From assembly GCF_000002235.5 (NCBI RefSeq), contig NW_022145611.1:21489298-21553297 (forward strand): DNA of 64,000 nucleotides. The letters are read 5' to 3'. Under the pieces are notes generated by a model. The model did not search any database. It had not been told where the DNA came from and saw nothing but the letters and a program-made list of their open reading frames with translations. The stretch comes from Strongylocentrotus purpuratus. Lineage: Eukaryota; Echinodermata; Echinoidea; Camarodonta; Strongylocentrotidae. This document shows positions 25,281-40,200 of the stretch, in pieces. Position 1 is the first letter of the stretch. Each line of letters begins with the position of its first letter. Position numbers and translations under genes: made by a program.

Positions 25281-28200
25281 CAGTTTGCATTAAAAGAGAT
25301 ATGAGGGTACTAAATCTGACATCGGCTCAAACGGGGAACAGAGGAGAGTGGAGACGGACAACCAACCCCTGCTAAGGGAATATATAGTTCTACGGGTTAT
25401 AGTCTTCTCTTAATCAGAACACTGTGCGCTTAGAAACATCAGTATTAAGCGCCTAATAAATGTTATGTATTATTATTTTAAATATAGTTCAAGGAATAGT
25501 AGTTGTTGTTTACATTTATCATTAAATTTTGAAGTGAAACTGCATACACAATCTAAAATAGGTTGAATTGCATGATCATCAACAAATCCCCACCTAAATT
25601 AATTATTACTATGCTAATATTGCAGGTGCAGATACTTTCTGTATAAAACTTCTAATAAGAAAAATGATACATGTGACTATACAGAATTTTACGGAAAGAC
25701 ATATGCTAAAGCAGAGAGAATATGACATATATTTATTTTCCACATGTTAAATCTTAGAAATCCTACAACAATAACAACAAAAACAAAAACTTACTCTTGA
25801 ATGGTTGGCCACTGCTGGTGAAGAACTTGTTGTACTCTTCAGGCCCCTTGTGAGATAACTTTCTCTTCTTCTTCTCAATATCTCTAAAACCTGTTAACAG
25901 AGAGAAAGTTGATAAATCTTTTAAATTAGTCGAACCTTGACCCCCACAGGCAATGCACAATATTCAAATGCCCTAAACTCCCTAAAGATAAAGTCTAAAG
26001 AAGTCATTCAAAACATGAGTGGTCATACAGTAACAGGCATGGGTAGCACAGAATTGAGCTAAGCAGAAGGCTTCCAACAGATATACCTCCATGAAATATC
26101 AAACAATTTGTGATGTTTCTAAGTAACCTATTTTTATGGAAGAGAAGAAAAAAAGAAAATGAGTTTGTGTTTCAAAAAGATCTTAATAAGATAAAATTTT
26201 GATGCAGCCAGAAGGGCATTGAGTTGACACTCATCTCCCTACAAACAGACAAAACAGTGAAGTTTCTTTAGGTCCAGTTATTTCATATAATTCAACATGC
26301 TATGGAAAAGAAGAATCTATAATGTACTACTGGGGTACTAAATATAAGACATCCACATTTTATCTACAGAAACCGATTTCAATCAGGTAATTATCAGGCA
26401 TGTATCTAGGGCCCAATCAAATAAACAAAAATTATCCAAATTCAGCTGCCAATTCTGCAAAGGGCAATACAAAATATGAGTTGGTATTGATATTACCTAT
26501 CTCCAGAATAAATTATCTTTACAATATTATGCAACTTTAAAGTCAACTGGTATGCTCTAGTTTGACGAGAATACATCAATTGCATATATCATCACTTCTT
26601 GTCCATCAGTACATTACACTTTCTGCAAGCTGGCTTTACAAAACCAAATTATTATTTATCCGTAGAGTGCATTATCAATATTTGACTCAAAGGAACAAAT
26701 TTATAAAGGAGGTTTCATTTTACATTTGGTCTAGGTCATGGCTTAATCTCCATATTGGACTAATTTCATATTAAAATAAGCTTATGTTATCCATCCATCA
26801 GACATGAGGTCACATGGATACTTAGCTTACGGAAGTTTAAACCGTGAATTAAAACAAACTTCTTTCGTGAACTGGGGCCAAAGGTTCATTCTCATTCTCT
26901 CAAAATATTTACCATGAACAGACTCCCGGGGCTTGTAGATGAAAGGCATCTCTCTGCTTGATTCATCATCTGAAGGTCGGTAGAGATGGAACTGAACCGT
27001 CACTGCTGTCTTGATGTTCTGATTCACAAAGCGAGGTGTCTTGCACACAATGGCAAACTGTTGAGCAAAATATATTCATAGGATTATTGATTTCTCTTAA
27101 AGGTAAATCCAACATTGATAGCAAACTAGTCTAGATGAAAGCACAAACATCAGAGAAGTAGATTGGTGGAAGTTTGAATGAAATCGGACAAAAATGAGAA
27201 AGTTATACATTTGAAAATTGTAATCACTACAGGTATGGGCTCTACAAATTGCCTGAATCAGTAATGTCTCTGTGATGTAGTGGCAAACAAATTTCCTATT
27301 TGTTCCAACACACAAAATGACTTTAAAAAATACATTATTCAAATAGGCCCTATAATATGCTTTCCATCATATATTTTGATTAGTGCACCAAAGGAGAAGG
27401 CACCAAGAAGAAAAACAGAAATTAATGATATTTTTGTAAAGGGTAGAGTTATCTGCGACTACATCATAATCTACTGACCAAACTACCAATTCAAGATTCA
27501 CATAGACTTATTGACCTCACTTTTCAAACATTCATAAATTTCTTATTATCGGTCCGATTCAATTCTTTTTTTAAATAAATACTTTCCCCATTCTGTTCAA
27601 TCTTGTAATTATGTTTGCCCTTTAAGATTACTTTGTGAAAGGCATGTACCAGGAAGGAGATTACAATGCTCTGGATGACATTAAAAAGCATGAAACATGA
27701 TATTGCATCAATTGTGAACAATTCATGATTTAAATGCAATGCGAACATGGTACCAGGAGTTCATGTTTCATGGTTTTACAGTGTATCAGGCTGATCGATG
27801 TAATGTAAAATTAATCATTACTCAATATATCAATGTGGATCTAGTCAGTTCTTCAAACGGCTACACAGCATCCTACTATCATCACCGTAAAGAACTACCG
27901 GTACACATCATAATGACGAGACAAGATGACACTGCATGTACTCTACCGAGTCAACGATTAAATTCATTACCTGTCTGTGGACATCACTTGGACTGAATTC
28001 ACCAAATGCTTCCCAGGGTTGGTTCTTTTCAGCGTCATGTCCATAGAACTTCACCTTGATATCATCTGTAATCAACAACATCATATTACAAGCATGTCTC
28101 AAAACAGAATCACATTCAACATTGACGTAATGTGAAAGGGAAAGTTTTCCTGATAAGGAGAAGTAAATTAATTTAACTATTTGTTAAAAATCTGCAACTG

Positions 28201-31200
28201 AATTTTATCTTGAGCACATTAAAACACTCCATGACTGTTGCTTTCATTATCAGTTACAGAGCATGTGGATTGATTCATTGCTGTTTCAATCTACAAGTGC
28301 ATTATATAGAACTGGAAGGTGTTTCACAAAGATCCTAAGTCAAACTTACCTCTACGTTGGACTATGGACTATGGAGAGCCATTTTTAGCCTTAAAATAAA
28401 GTTTATTCTAAAGCGAAAATTCCAAGTATTTTAGTCTTCTTTTTTTTATATATTCTACATCAAGAACATGAAATCTCTGTGATAATACAAAATATGGATG
28501 ATTTGAATCAACATTTTATGCATTTTAAAATAACTTTTACAAAATATTTTCATAGATGCTAATGGCTTTCCATAATTGTCAAGTTCAACTTAGGATCTTT
28601 GTGAAACACCCTCCAGATTCTATAAGTATATATATATGAGAAGTAGAAACCATACCAGAATAAAGTTTTCTGACAAGGACTTTCTTTCAGTGCTTCAAAC
28701 ATTCAAATCAGTGAAATTTTCAAGAGAGCCTAGTGAAAGGGAGCTTACCTGATTGAACTTTTTCGCAAAGAATGAAGAGTTCATCGCCTCCTTCCACGCT
28801 ACCAGTACTGATATTGACACGACAGATGGAGAGCACTGTATCCTCTATAAAAACAATTCATAAATAGAAACATTAGCAACCAGGATATCTGGAGAAAAGA
28901 GCATTTAGGGTTTAATATTACAAGTGCCAGCAAGAGTTGAAAAAACACATCTTTTAAAAAAGAGAGCTGAAGATTTTGATACCATATCTAATATCTTTGG
29001 GTAGATTAGTATTTTTTTTATATCAAAATTGAAAGTGGGTTATAAAACTGTGAAGGTGATAAGAAACACTGTCTTTCAAAACTGGATAGCTAGTAGGTCC
29101 ATGTTTTAACTTTAGTGACAATGTAGAGGTTCATTAAAAAGGTTTGAAACAAAATTAAACAACATTTCCAAAACAACCAAAGTTTTAACATGACCATGGA
29201 TAATAATTTAATCATGTTTTTTGGCTTTCACAGCATGGCTCCAGGCCAAGTTGGAACATTTCTAAAATTCCCCTTGTCTGTACCAGCAATATTTGAAGCA
29301 AATGTTTTGGCATTACACATGACTGTTATGTCCACAGGGACTTTCATGAAAAACATCGTCTCCAGTTTTTCCAAGAATGTTAGCTTCCTGTCGAAGGTCA
29401 GAAAAGTCATTCAAATGCAATCATATGTTATAGAATCTACTGTTCAATACATGAATCATTTGCATGAAAGGAAAAAGGGTAAATTGATCAAATGTAAGGG
29501 GATTTCTTTATCTCTCTTTGCTCAGCATACAATTTTACAGTTCCTACCAAATTGTTTTGTAAACATTAAAATTTGTAATCATTGCATTCTGTAAGACTTT
29601 GGACCTTTACAGCATGTCTGCACTAGTTTGGCCATGGGGGATTAGACCTCCCTGCAAGGTCACTGACAGGTGGTTATCTCATCAAATCAGCTCTCAATTA
29701 ACATAAGAAAAAGTGATCATGGGGGACTGACAGGCACCGATTAGGCATTGTTTGCTATATAGAGGGCGAAAGTAGCTATAAGTAGTGCAGTTGGGATTTA
29801 AATGCTATAAAAATGAAGGAATAAATGTGTACTCACTCTTGTCGTATACTGCAGTAGATGTGACTGGGGTCAGGTATTTGTCAAAGACACCGGATGATTC
29901 TATTGTCTCAATGTAAACTTCAAAGAAGAGTCGAACAGCCTTCATCTCGTAATTGTGTTTTTTACCAGTCTTTCCCTTATTCACCACCATGGATAGTTTG
30001 ACACCAGCCCTCTTTCTCTCCTCAAGTGAGTTCTCCACCTCTTTATTCATTGTACGCTGCACTCCAATCTTATGAAAGCTGTATACAAAGCACAAGTAAT
30101 TATCATCAAAAATAGCCTGTCAGTTGAATGGCATTTAATATATCCCTAGAAATATCATGGTAACTATCCTGTTTAGTCTTTTTTTTATGTGAAAAATTAG
30201 TTTTTATATCTTTACTCAATTCAATTTTTTTTCCATATTTAGTTAACTTGCATTTTCTAAAAGCTCAGTTTGAATTAAATCAATTGCATGCAAAGAATAA
30301 AACTGGACGATCCTGTAGTTGGTATTTTCACATTTTAAGCAACTCAGTCTCTGATAACTATAATAGGCTGAATCTTTCCTGATTAATTAATACATTTCCA
30401 AAAACAAAATCAACAAAAACAAATTAAAGATTGATAAGCACATAAGTGAACCGGATAACAATACATATTTTTTTTCTAACAGGAAGGAAGTCAATCCATG
30501 TGAGGTACAGAGGTTGTGTTTGCAGTTTGTCATCAAAACAATTTTAAAAACCTCTATTGACAATGGTCGATGAGCATTAATTGAATAACAGTATTTACAC
30601 AATGGGTGAATAGAGCAGTCTGACATTGCACAGGGTGCTAAAAATGTACATGCATCGTACACTACATGGGAAGTCACAATTTGTGTCAATTTGACATGAA
30701 ACACAAAAGGAACATGAATTAATCTCAATATGTTTTGGCTATACATGTAGATCAGAAGAGTAACCCATTGGTTATTGAACTACCTCATACACTCCTCTTA
30801 ATACAGGAGCCAACATGTTCTATATTAGGAATGGGTGAACATGGAGCTTACACATAATGTACACTCACATAAATATTAATCATCTATAAATATAAATCAC
30901 TAAAAGAGTTTCTTACACTACTTCTGGTCTTTGTGGATCAATCATTCTGGTGCATACACCATCTCTGCAACCATCACCTACCAGACGATGGGGATGGGGA
31001 AGGGGCGGATCATTCTTGGTCACCAAGGATACTACCACCTTGGCTCGCCCACTCAAATTGGCCACCTGCAATGAGAAAAGGAGAAAATACACAATATGTA
31101 AAAATCAGTCTTGCAATGCAGTCATAACAGGATAAAAACATCTGTTGAACAAACTCCTACATTGAAGGAATATCTACTATCTTACTGTACGTAAGTTAAG

Positions 31201-34200
31201 AAAGTCACAGGTGAGAGCGTGAATTTATGAGGCCCTCCTTTTTGTTTCCATGCACTGCATATCGACTACCAGTATTGGTTACTTCGCATCCATTTTGAAT
31301 TATATATTTTAATTATATTTTATATATACGGCTGCTAATTGAAACTTTGTAAGAACCAATTTCTATACTGATTGATTGATTGATGGTTGCAGGATTTCAT
31401 TGAATATTATCCATTCTCGCAGTTTAAAGACTGAGATGCAATGGTTACAACAGTTTACAAAGTAACATGATAAAAGCAATTATACAATAATTATTAAAAC
31501 AGTCTAAGCAATCCACAATGAAATTTAAAAAATAAAATGACAATAATAATGGCAACTATTTTAAAGTTTGATTAAAAAGCAATGAAAATCTTTGAATCGA
31601 TCATTCAATCTACCTTGATAGTCGGATAAGAGGGCAGATCAGATGTGGATTTCTCCCCTGCGATGCTACCAGCCTGGCGTCCTTCTACTGGGTAGCGGAA
31701 GCGATGATCCCTTTGTTTGGGCTGCTCTGTGATCTCACAGTATGGCTCGGACGTAGCACGTCTAGGAATGGCGTTGGACAAGCCACCTGTATTAATAGGG
31801 AGGAGGGGGGGGGGGGGGGGGGGGAGGGGCACAAATATTTGTTAGATGTTGGGTGATAAATAATGCTAACATATCAAAGCCTTGTAAAGTTCTCATATTA
31901 CATATCATGCAGAAAACAATGAAGTAGTGAGATTTCAAGAGATACACAATAATGCATGTGCTTATACATGTATGTCTATCTTCACAGTTTAAGCAAAAAA
32001 ATCTGTCCATGCTTTACAAAATTCTCTATGAAAACTGGAAGAATTGATACATATCTCATATACCGGCTTTCAAAACATCCACTAAACATTTGCTTCACTA
32101 TACTCAACCCCCCCCCCCTCCCCACCCTTGATCCCTCCCTCAATCTCTCAATTCTCTCGCTATCTTTAAAATCTCTATCTCTCTCCCTCTCCTTAGCCAT
32201 GACACATAGAAACAGAACTTTGGAAAAACATAAGCCCGATTTCACAAAGGAGGTTTAAACCCTCATTTACACAATCCATGATTTTAAAATTAGCGCGAAT
32301 TAAGCGTACCTTGTCTTGCGCGCGTTTAATATTGGACCTCAGACTGTGCTTATTTTGCGCTAATTTTAGACCATGGGTTATGTAAATGAAGATTTAAATA
32401 AGGGCAATGAAAACAAAACCAAAACCAAACACGAAGTTCTGCAGATTATGCTCAACTAGTTTTGATACCGTGATGAACAAGGAAATAGCTTTTCCGGGAT
32501 AATTATCATACTTGATACACACTTCACACATGAATACACTCAGATTACCACGTACATGTATATATATGCCTACATGTACTACATCTTTGTTCAGTGACCA
32601 GTATTCATATATCAAGTTACAATTTTCCACCAGGGCAGGGAATAATAGGGCAGGCAATAATGTACATGTATTTCAAAATACAAGTTGCAAAGTTAATTAT
32701 TAGCCTACATTAAGTTTAGTCATTTTTCACCATTGTCATTACTCTACAGCATGCAAAAGCTGAACAAATTGCAGCTCATATGAAACTAATCGACAATCAG
32801 GGTAGCATTAGCATGACCAGAGTCACCTGACTATGTTCAATAAGACCTGGTTGAATTACATCTGGGAAGTTCTGCAGATGACAGAGTTTAATACTACCTA
32901 CAGTATGTACAGTACATGTATGTGACTGCATGGAAGAGAAGACGGTTTGTATAAAACAATGTGTTTTTATGACACAGATTTATGCGAGCGCACTGTCCGC
33001 AATTTAAAAGCTCTAACCCCTCTCTACTTTTTTGTTATCATCACTTGGTCATTTCAAATTTAAGTCTTACAGCCTTGTTCAAGGGATTTGTGAGTTTCTG
33101 ATTAATTACACAAGTAGAAATTCTCAAAATCCAAAATTGAATATTACAATTTATGCATAAATAATATCTACTACATATCTTTGGTATATCAAAAAGTAAT
33201 AAATACTGGAGGAAATGGGGCTAGTCGCTACTACCAATAGAGCTCATAGTCCAAAATACGTATTCCCATCTGTACAGTGCTTTTCTGCAATTTAGTCTTG
33301 TATGCTAAACAATGCACACCGACTTTACACCAGATACACCTTCACAATAAACTCAATTTTGGTACCCACTCAAACTAATCGAAACAAAGGCTTTAAAGGT
33401 AAAGACCAGTATTGGAAACGCCCCAATTTCAAAAAATGAAATGGAAGCTCTTATTACCAATCATGTGAAAGAATATGTTTTGACTAATACATAATGATAA
33501 CAAATTTGCCGGGGAAACCGCCTGCTAATTGATATATTTGGTAAATTAGTTTATCTACATGGTCTGAGAGAGGTAAATGCACGAGTCACGCACGTGTGCG
33601 TATAGTCCCATATACATCTTTCTGTGTACAGTGCTTGTAACTTTACGAAGACTGGGCCATATTTCTTATCATTTTGATGATTCCAGAACCTTGCAGTACA
33701 CACCAATACTTATATGCTAGATGATCAACCTTTTCTGATCGATTCCACAACGTTTCTTTCACAATGCAATCACATGACCATAACTGGTCTTTACCTTTAA
33801 GTAGACATTTAAAGAAAATCCTAAATATGAAGATGAAGATAATTATATCAATAAGATTTTGAACCCCATAATAAACACTGAGTCAGTGAGTGGCATTCAA
33901 CTAACTAAGTAATTTCAAATTGGAAAAATATGCATTTCAACTCCACTCCAGATTGGAAACGGATCCTTTACCCATGAGGTCACGAGCAGGACCCTGGCTT
34001 ACTGAAAGTGAATACAGGCAGTGCGGAGATGGGTAATTATCTCGCTGCTAACACCGAATTCGTTTTGTATAATCAATGGTCATCGAAGCATCCACGTTGC
34101 CAAGCTCAATTTTTCACAGAAATTTTCCCTTCTCATATCTCCTTTGTTTGTCAGCGGCTTTTGCTCAAGCTATGAGTAATGATTTCAAATGGTTATATCA

Positions 34201-37200
34201 AAGTATATATGAAAAATTGTATTAAATGATGATCTCTTTCTCATTTCATCAAACATTTCATGTTCAGCTGTCTCCAAAAACTACCCTCAGATTGATTCCA
34301 GACATATCCGGTCACATGGCTATATATATTCACAAGATTTTATAATTCTGTGAAATATGAGTACCGGTAGGCCTAGAACTAGGATCATACCCGTACTTGG
34401 AGTGGATGTGTGTGACTACCCTCGAAAGGAAACTAGAGTGGCACTTAATTTAAACAAAATTGATCTAACTTGAACCAGACCTTTGTCCTGCTGTGATTTG
34501 TCTGCCCACCACTAAAATGTTAATAGTTAGGCGAGATCAAGCGCAAGTGATGCAGCTATTGCATGTTGGTGCATCTTGGCCATCTCTTGGCTGTTCTTGG
34601 GGTAAACTTTGGCTCTTTTTTAGACTTTTTTGTGTAGTTTTGGTAGATTCATGCAATTAGTGGTTTTCTAGGCAAAGAGAAGAGGCTATTTTTTTATATT
34701 TCATGTGTGGATATCCAACAGCAAGAAGATTTTCATGATTTGTTTTAATAGTAAATACACAAATTATAAACATCATATGCTTAGCATATGCTCGACATAC
34801 ATGTAGGTACCAAATTCATAAACATTTGTTATCTTTGGATTCAGTTTGAATGCCTCCTTTAAGCTTAGTACTTCAAAGACAAATAGTAATGATGATGAGC
34901 CCTAGGAAATGATGTGAAACTGGCATTATGAAAGTAAGAATTATAACCTTTTAGTAACTAGGATACAAAATGAGATGAGAGAATCAGAGTATGCAGGAAA
35001 TAAAATAGGAAAAAAGTTTATGTATACCAGTCAGTACTTGATACGAGTTAAAGGCATTGTTTTATAACAATGTTTCCAGTTTTACAAATCTGAGTTGTAT
35101 GGTCCTACACCGTATTATCAGTGTCTGTCATATGGGTGTAATATTGAAGCCCTAAAAAAATTGTGGTTCAAAATGATCATGAATTGCCTCAGAAAAGTAA
35201 AAATCTTGGAGTGACCAGTTTTACCATACTAATTTTCCCCAGTAAACTGTAGTTAAATTTGAATTCTGATCAAAAATATCTTGATAATCAATCAGGCGAT
35301 CGGCTTGTAAAAGTCATGGGATTCCTGACTGACCTATTTTATAATTTGTATAGGTTTATAATTAGGATTGCAGCAAGAGCTAAATCCAGGATTTTGTTTA
35401 GAATCTGAGACAAAGTACCGTAACTCAATCCCTTTAATGCCCTTCATATAAGTTGACAATACGCAAAAGCGAACAATTCAAACATGTCTATTAATATTCC
35501 ACCATAATGTTCCTATAAATAAAAGACATTACTACTCAATTTCCTCAATTATCACCAATTCTTTTTTATAGGATACTAACCATTTTACAGTTCTGCTGAA
35601 ATCAATCAAAAACAAATTATAGTTATTTGTACAGACCTAAAGGGATTTAATCAATGTTAAAAAAAAGCACCATACCACTTAATAGTACATTATGACTGAC
35701 CAAAGTGCTATTACCCCAGTTACTGGATTTAATTATTATTCTGCATTTAACAGTGCACATACAGTCTCCGCTCCCCTAAGGAACACACTCCAACTAGTCG
35801 CCTGCTTTCTCATGTACAAGGACACAAATGTTTACAAATGTAAAACAGCAAACATTAGATTAGCATATCTACATGTACAGGTCTACTATCTAGTAGCAAC
35901 AATATTTTTTTACTTTCATTTTGGAAATGCTAAAATCCATTACAACATCCTTTGAGTAGCGCACTAGATTCCACCATTTTCCCCTTTCTTTACCCAAGCT
36001 GTTTCCTGTCATAATTCATGGATGTAACAACAGTCAATCTAATCTTCAATTTTCCTCCCAAAAGTTTAGGACAATATGAGGGGAAGTTTACAGAAAATTC
36101 TCCAAAATATTAAATGTTTGCGTTACTGAGATTTTGGATTTTTGGGGGAAAAGGCCCTATAAGAAAACAATGTAACAAAGTCAAGGGTAGTGACAATGGC
36201 AAGCAATTCTAATGACATTGACACTACTCCTCTATATTCATTTATGCCTATTCATATACATGACATGTACATGTATTTCACAACATGGATAGAATTATTA
36301 TAAAAATCATCTGTAATTTCTCCAACTTCATTCTGTTGATCAATTTTTCCTGAACACTTTCAGAGTTTCTGGGATTCAGCCCCTCTGTCCTGAAATATAA
36401 TGATCAACTAACAGCCTTTTCACACACAGCTAAAATTCATCGTATCTAGAGATGATTAGAATCACTCAACAGTTTAAAACATGTTTATAGACAAAATTTC
36501 CCAGTGTGAACATCGTTTATACGATGTTGGGATAGATACGAAGTCGCGATCCATACGCCCCTAAAAGCAGGCTGCAGATACGAAGTTCGTATCTAGAGAG
36601 CTTGACATTTTGTGTGTGAAAGGAAATTCGTGTTTAAACGTGTTTAAACTGGATGGAGCGTGCGCTTTGATTGACATGACATGACCTTCAATGCGCAATG
36701 GCACTACTGCGCATTTTACGAGCAGTAGTTAATCACGAAACTATTAACGATCGCAACGAAATTTCTGTGTGTGAAAGGCTCGTGATTTAGTTTAAACACG
36801 TTCGAAACACGTTTATACTAATCATGTTTATAGAATTTTAGCTGTGTGTGAAAAGGCTGTTAGACAACTGTATATTCAGCTGTTCTCAAAATCAAGTCTA
36901 AATTAAAATCAATCCAGGATTCACCCAATATTTGATTGTGAGAAACTATTGAGGCGGGGGGGGGGGGGGGGGGAGGCTTTGGCAAAGCACTCACAAAGGC
37001 CTATACAAGGATGAAGTATATGCATTGATGTATTGGAATAATACACACAGAGAACTACATGTACAATCCTAGCTATAGATCGATGCACAAGTCATAGTCC
37101 ATCTGGAACTAGAATACTATTTCAGACATGGTATCTTTCATCTTCCACAACAATGAAATATGATTTTACCAGTAGATAAACAATGTTACACATTCACAGA

Positions 37201-40200
37201 CAGTTGACTTCTTCAAGCATGTTAAGTCTTAATCCATGATCTCCACGACAACTAAATTATTTGAAGAGTGGTGACCAAAGCTGGCCATTATATTTTGTGC
37301 GCATGAGTTTCAAGGTCTAGAACTGAGCCTAGGCATGAGTAATGCCTGCAAAGGGGAGTCCCCTTTTGTTCTCCCGCTCTGTGTGGTGAGTAATGCCTGT
37401 ATTTCAACCTAAATTGCAGGTACATGTACATGTAGCCTAGATGTGTTTCTATTCTCCAAGTTGCATGTGACTTTTAGTTTGTTTAATAAATGCATTTATG
37501 AAAATGTACATCATGTATTTTTAGATCAAATGGGGGGGGGGGGGGGGAGAAAACAGCGAAAACAAACCTTATGACTCGTTACATAAATTGATACTAAATT
37601 GTGTTCACGGTAATATTCAAATACGCTTAACTCTGAGTTGGAGAAAAGAAGTCCTCACAAGTCACAACAAAACAGACAAGAAAATTCTACTTTGTGTTTA
37701 AAACGTCAGGCTATCGTAAATGAAATAAGAATACAAATTATCACTCCACTGTCTATTCCATGAAGAGAAATCAACAGCTTAGCTGATCTCTTGTATTTGG
37801 TGGAGAAATTCCTCATATACCGGTAATATCATTATGTTTGTTTGTCAATGACTAAAAATAAAATGATGAAATATCAAGGGTGGAAAGTGAAAGATAAAAT
37901 ACACCTTGGACACATCAAGACAATCTCTTAAAACGTTTATGTGATTTGAATATAAACAGATTGGAACAAGTGGTAACTAAAGAGATGACAGGAGTATGAA
38001 TGGCAATAACAGCCGTGTGTTTTGTTAACAATGTACCGATCCTGGTTGTGTGCTTGGTAATAGGGCACAAGGAGGATCAATCCAATCAAATGGCCTATAA
38101 ATATGACTATATTTCCACATGCTACACAATGTGGAATATCAGCAGAGAGGGATCCTATCACCCACACCATGCAGATGTACTTCATGAAGAACACTATCGG
38201 ACTACTCACCACAAGGATCCCCTATCATGAGATCCTTGAGATACACAGCAAAAAGATCTTCATCTGGTGATACAGGTTCAGTCTTGATTGGAGGATGATG
38301 ATGATGATGCTGATAATAACCACTCATTGTGAGAGCTAGCTTTCAAAGTCACAATCTACACTAATAGGAGTACGTTCAGCTGGAGTAATGTGTCCTACAA
38401 CAAACAATGATAGTCAGACCGAACAAAGAACATCATCTCTGAAACAACACTACGGCAAGATTCTTAGTGCTGCTCCCTTAATTGCTGTTAAAAGTTGTCA
38501 TCAACATGGAAATGCTTCTTCCTAACTTCTTCCCAATGCTAAAGAACTATTTTAAAGAACTCTTTCAAAAGTTTTTCCACCAGGATGAATACAAGAAAAC
38601 AGGTTACTTGTATTCATGAACAGAACAACACATGCAACTATTCCTCTTTAACAGGTATCCATAAAGATCAATATAATCCTCTCATTTAATACAGATCTGC
38701 TTGGAGCTACGTCCTTTACACACTCCATTGGTTTACTAAAGTGATAAGTTTCATATCAATTATCTCTGCACACTGTCAATATCACACACTAAAACCTGTG
38801 TATGATGTCATTGATGGATGTGCGCACACAGAAAGCAAAGTCCTGTTACGACAACTATTATTTAAAGCACACAGCATTTCCTTGAATCTATGAATATGAA
38901 GTACCGACTTCCTTATATAGGTTCAGGGATTATATTCAGAGAAACAAGTACTCTTATCATACTTTATCTCTTTTAATAGCATTCTTATTCCCTAGAAAAA
39001 CAAAGTTTTGTTTCATACCACCTTTTTTCAACAAAGAATGAAATGTATGAATATGATTAGCTGTTTAATGACTGGATGCTCTTAAATCATATTGGCGGAT
39101 GTAATAGAAAGTTTACATGAACTTTAATAGAGTATGTAGATGTAGAATGACTGTGCTATATCTACATCTCCCAACAACAACAAAAGTTGTCTTTTAAACC
39201 CTGCCCTATAAGAAAATCAGGTGTATGAACTGAAACCTCCTATACAGGCTCAGACTTACTGTATTGAAGGGGGAAAAGACTAAAAGGGGTTGCAATGACA
39301 ATCTACAGTCTTTGTGTTTACCGTGTGAGTCAAAAAAACATTTACACTTAGAAAATTGCTAATTATTTTAAAAATCATCTATGAACAGTAAATGATTATA
39401 CATCTTATGAAAGGGTGTTTTATCCCAAATCATTTGGAACCATTTTTGTGTGGTATGTGACTGTGTTCACACTTGGATGAACAGGAGGCATCGTTTGCGA
39501 GAGTGCAAAAATTGATTTGCGCCAAAGTTGCTTGTGTGATGTTTGAACAAAGCAATGGGGATTTGGGTATTAATTCGGTCTTTGCAGATCCAAATAACAT
39601 CCCTAAGAAAATTAATCATGCCACACATATCAAATATTGAATATTTAATATCAACGAACATTAAGTGCGCGCGTGTGTGTGACTTTGCTTCTGCAAAAAG
39701 CATCATCATCAATAGTGATCTGTCAGTTCATGACAGGTTCAGTGACTCATTAAAAATTCCATATCAAGTGTCTCTCCAAGCCCCTCTCCAAGTTCCTCGG
39801 TCTTGAGCCAACCGTTTCATCGTCTCATACCCCGTCGCTCCACATTGTGTGATTACATCATCTAGAAAGCCTTTACGAGGTCTTCCCCTCTTCTTCTTTC
39901 CATGAATACGACCTTCTATGACTCTGAGCATCAAGCCCTCATCATGCCGCATTATGTGTCCAAGCCATTTCTTCTGTCTCTCTCTAATCGTTTGAATCAG
40001 CACCCGCCTTTCTTGAGCTCGATGCAACACCTCTTCATTCGAAACTCTGTCCCTCCAAGACACACCTAGTAATTTGCGCCAGCACATTTCGACCGCCTCC
40101 AATCGCTGCATGTCCTTTTTAGTGAGTGTCCACGTCTCAGCCCCATACAGCAGTACACTCCATACTAGAGACTTCACAAGCCGCTTTCTCAAACTAAGGT

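Noticed and set aside
29190-29594. 134-codon plus-strand frame
   Set aside because: Antisense within a REL intron, no family resemblance, and composition typical of chance frames in AT-rich DNA.
37353-37363. GGGGAGTCCCC as a kB site
   Set aside because: It fits only the loosest consensus and lies within an intron downstream of the internal start; kept as unproven.
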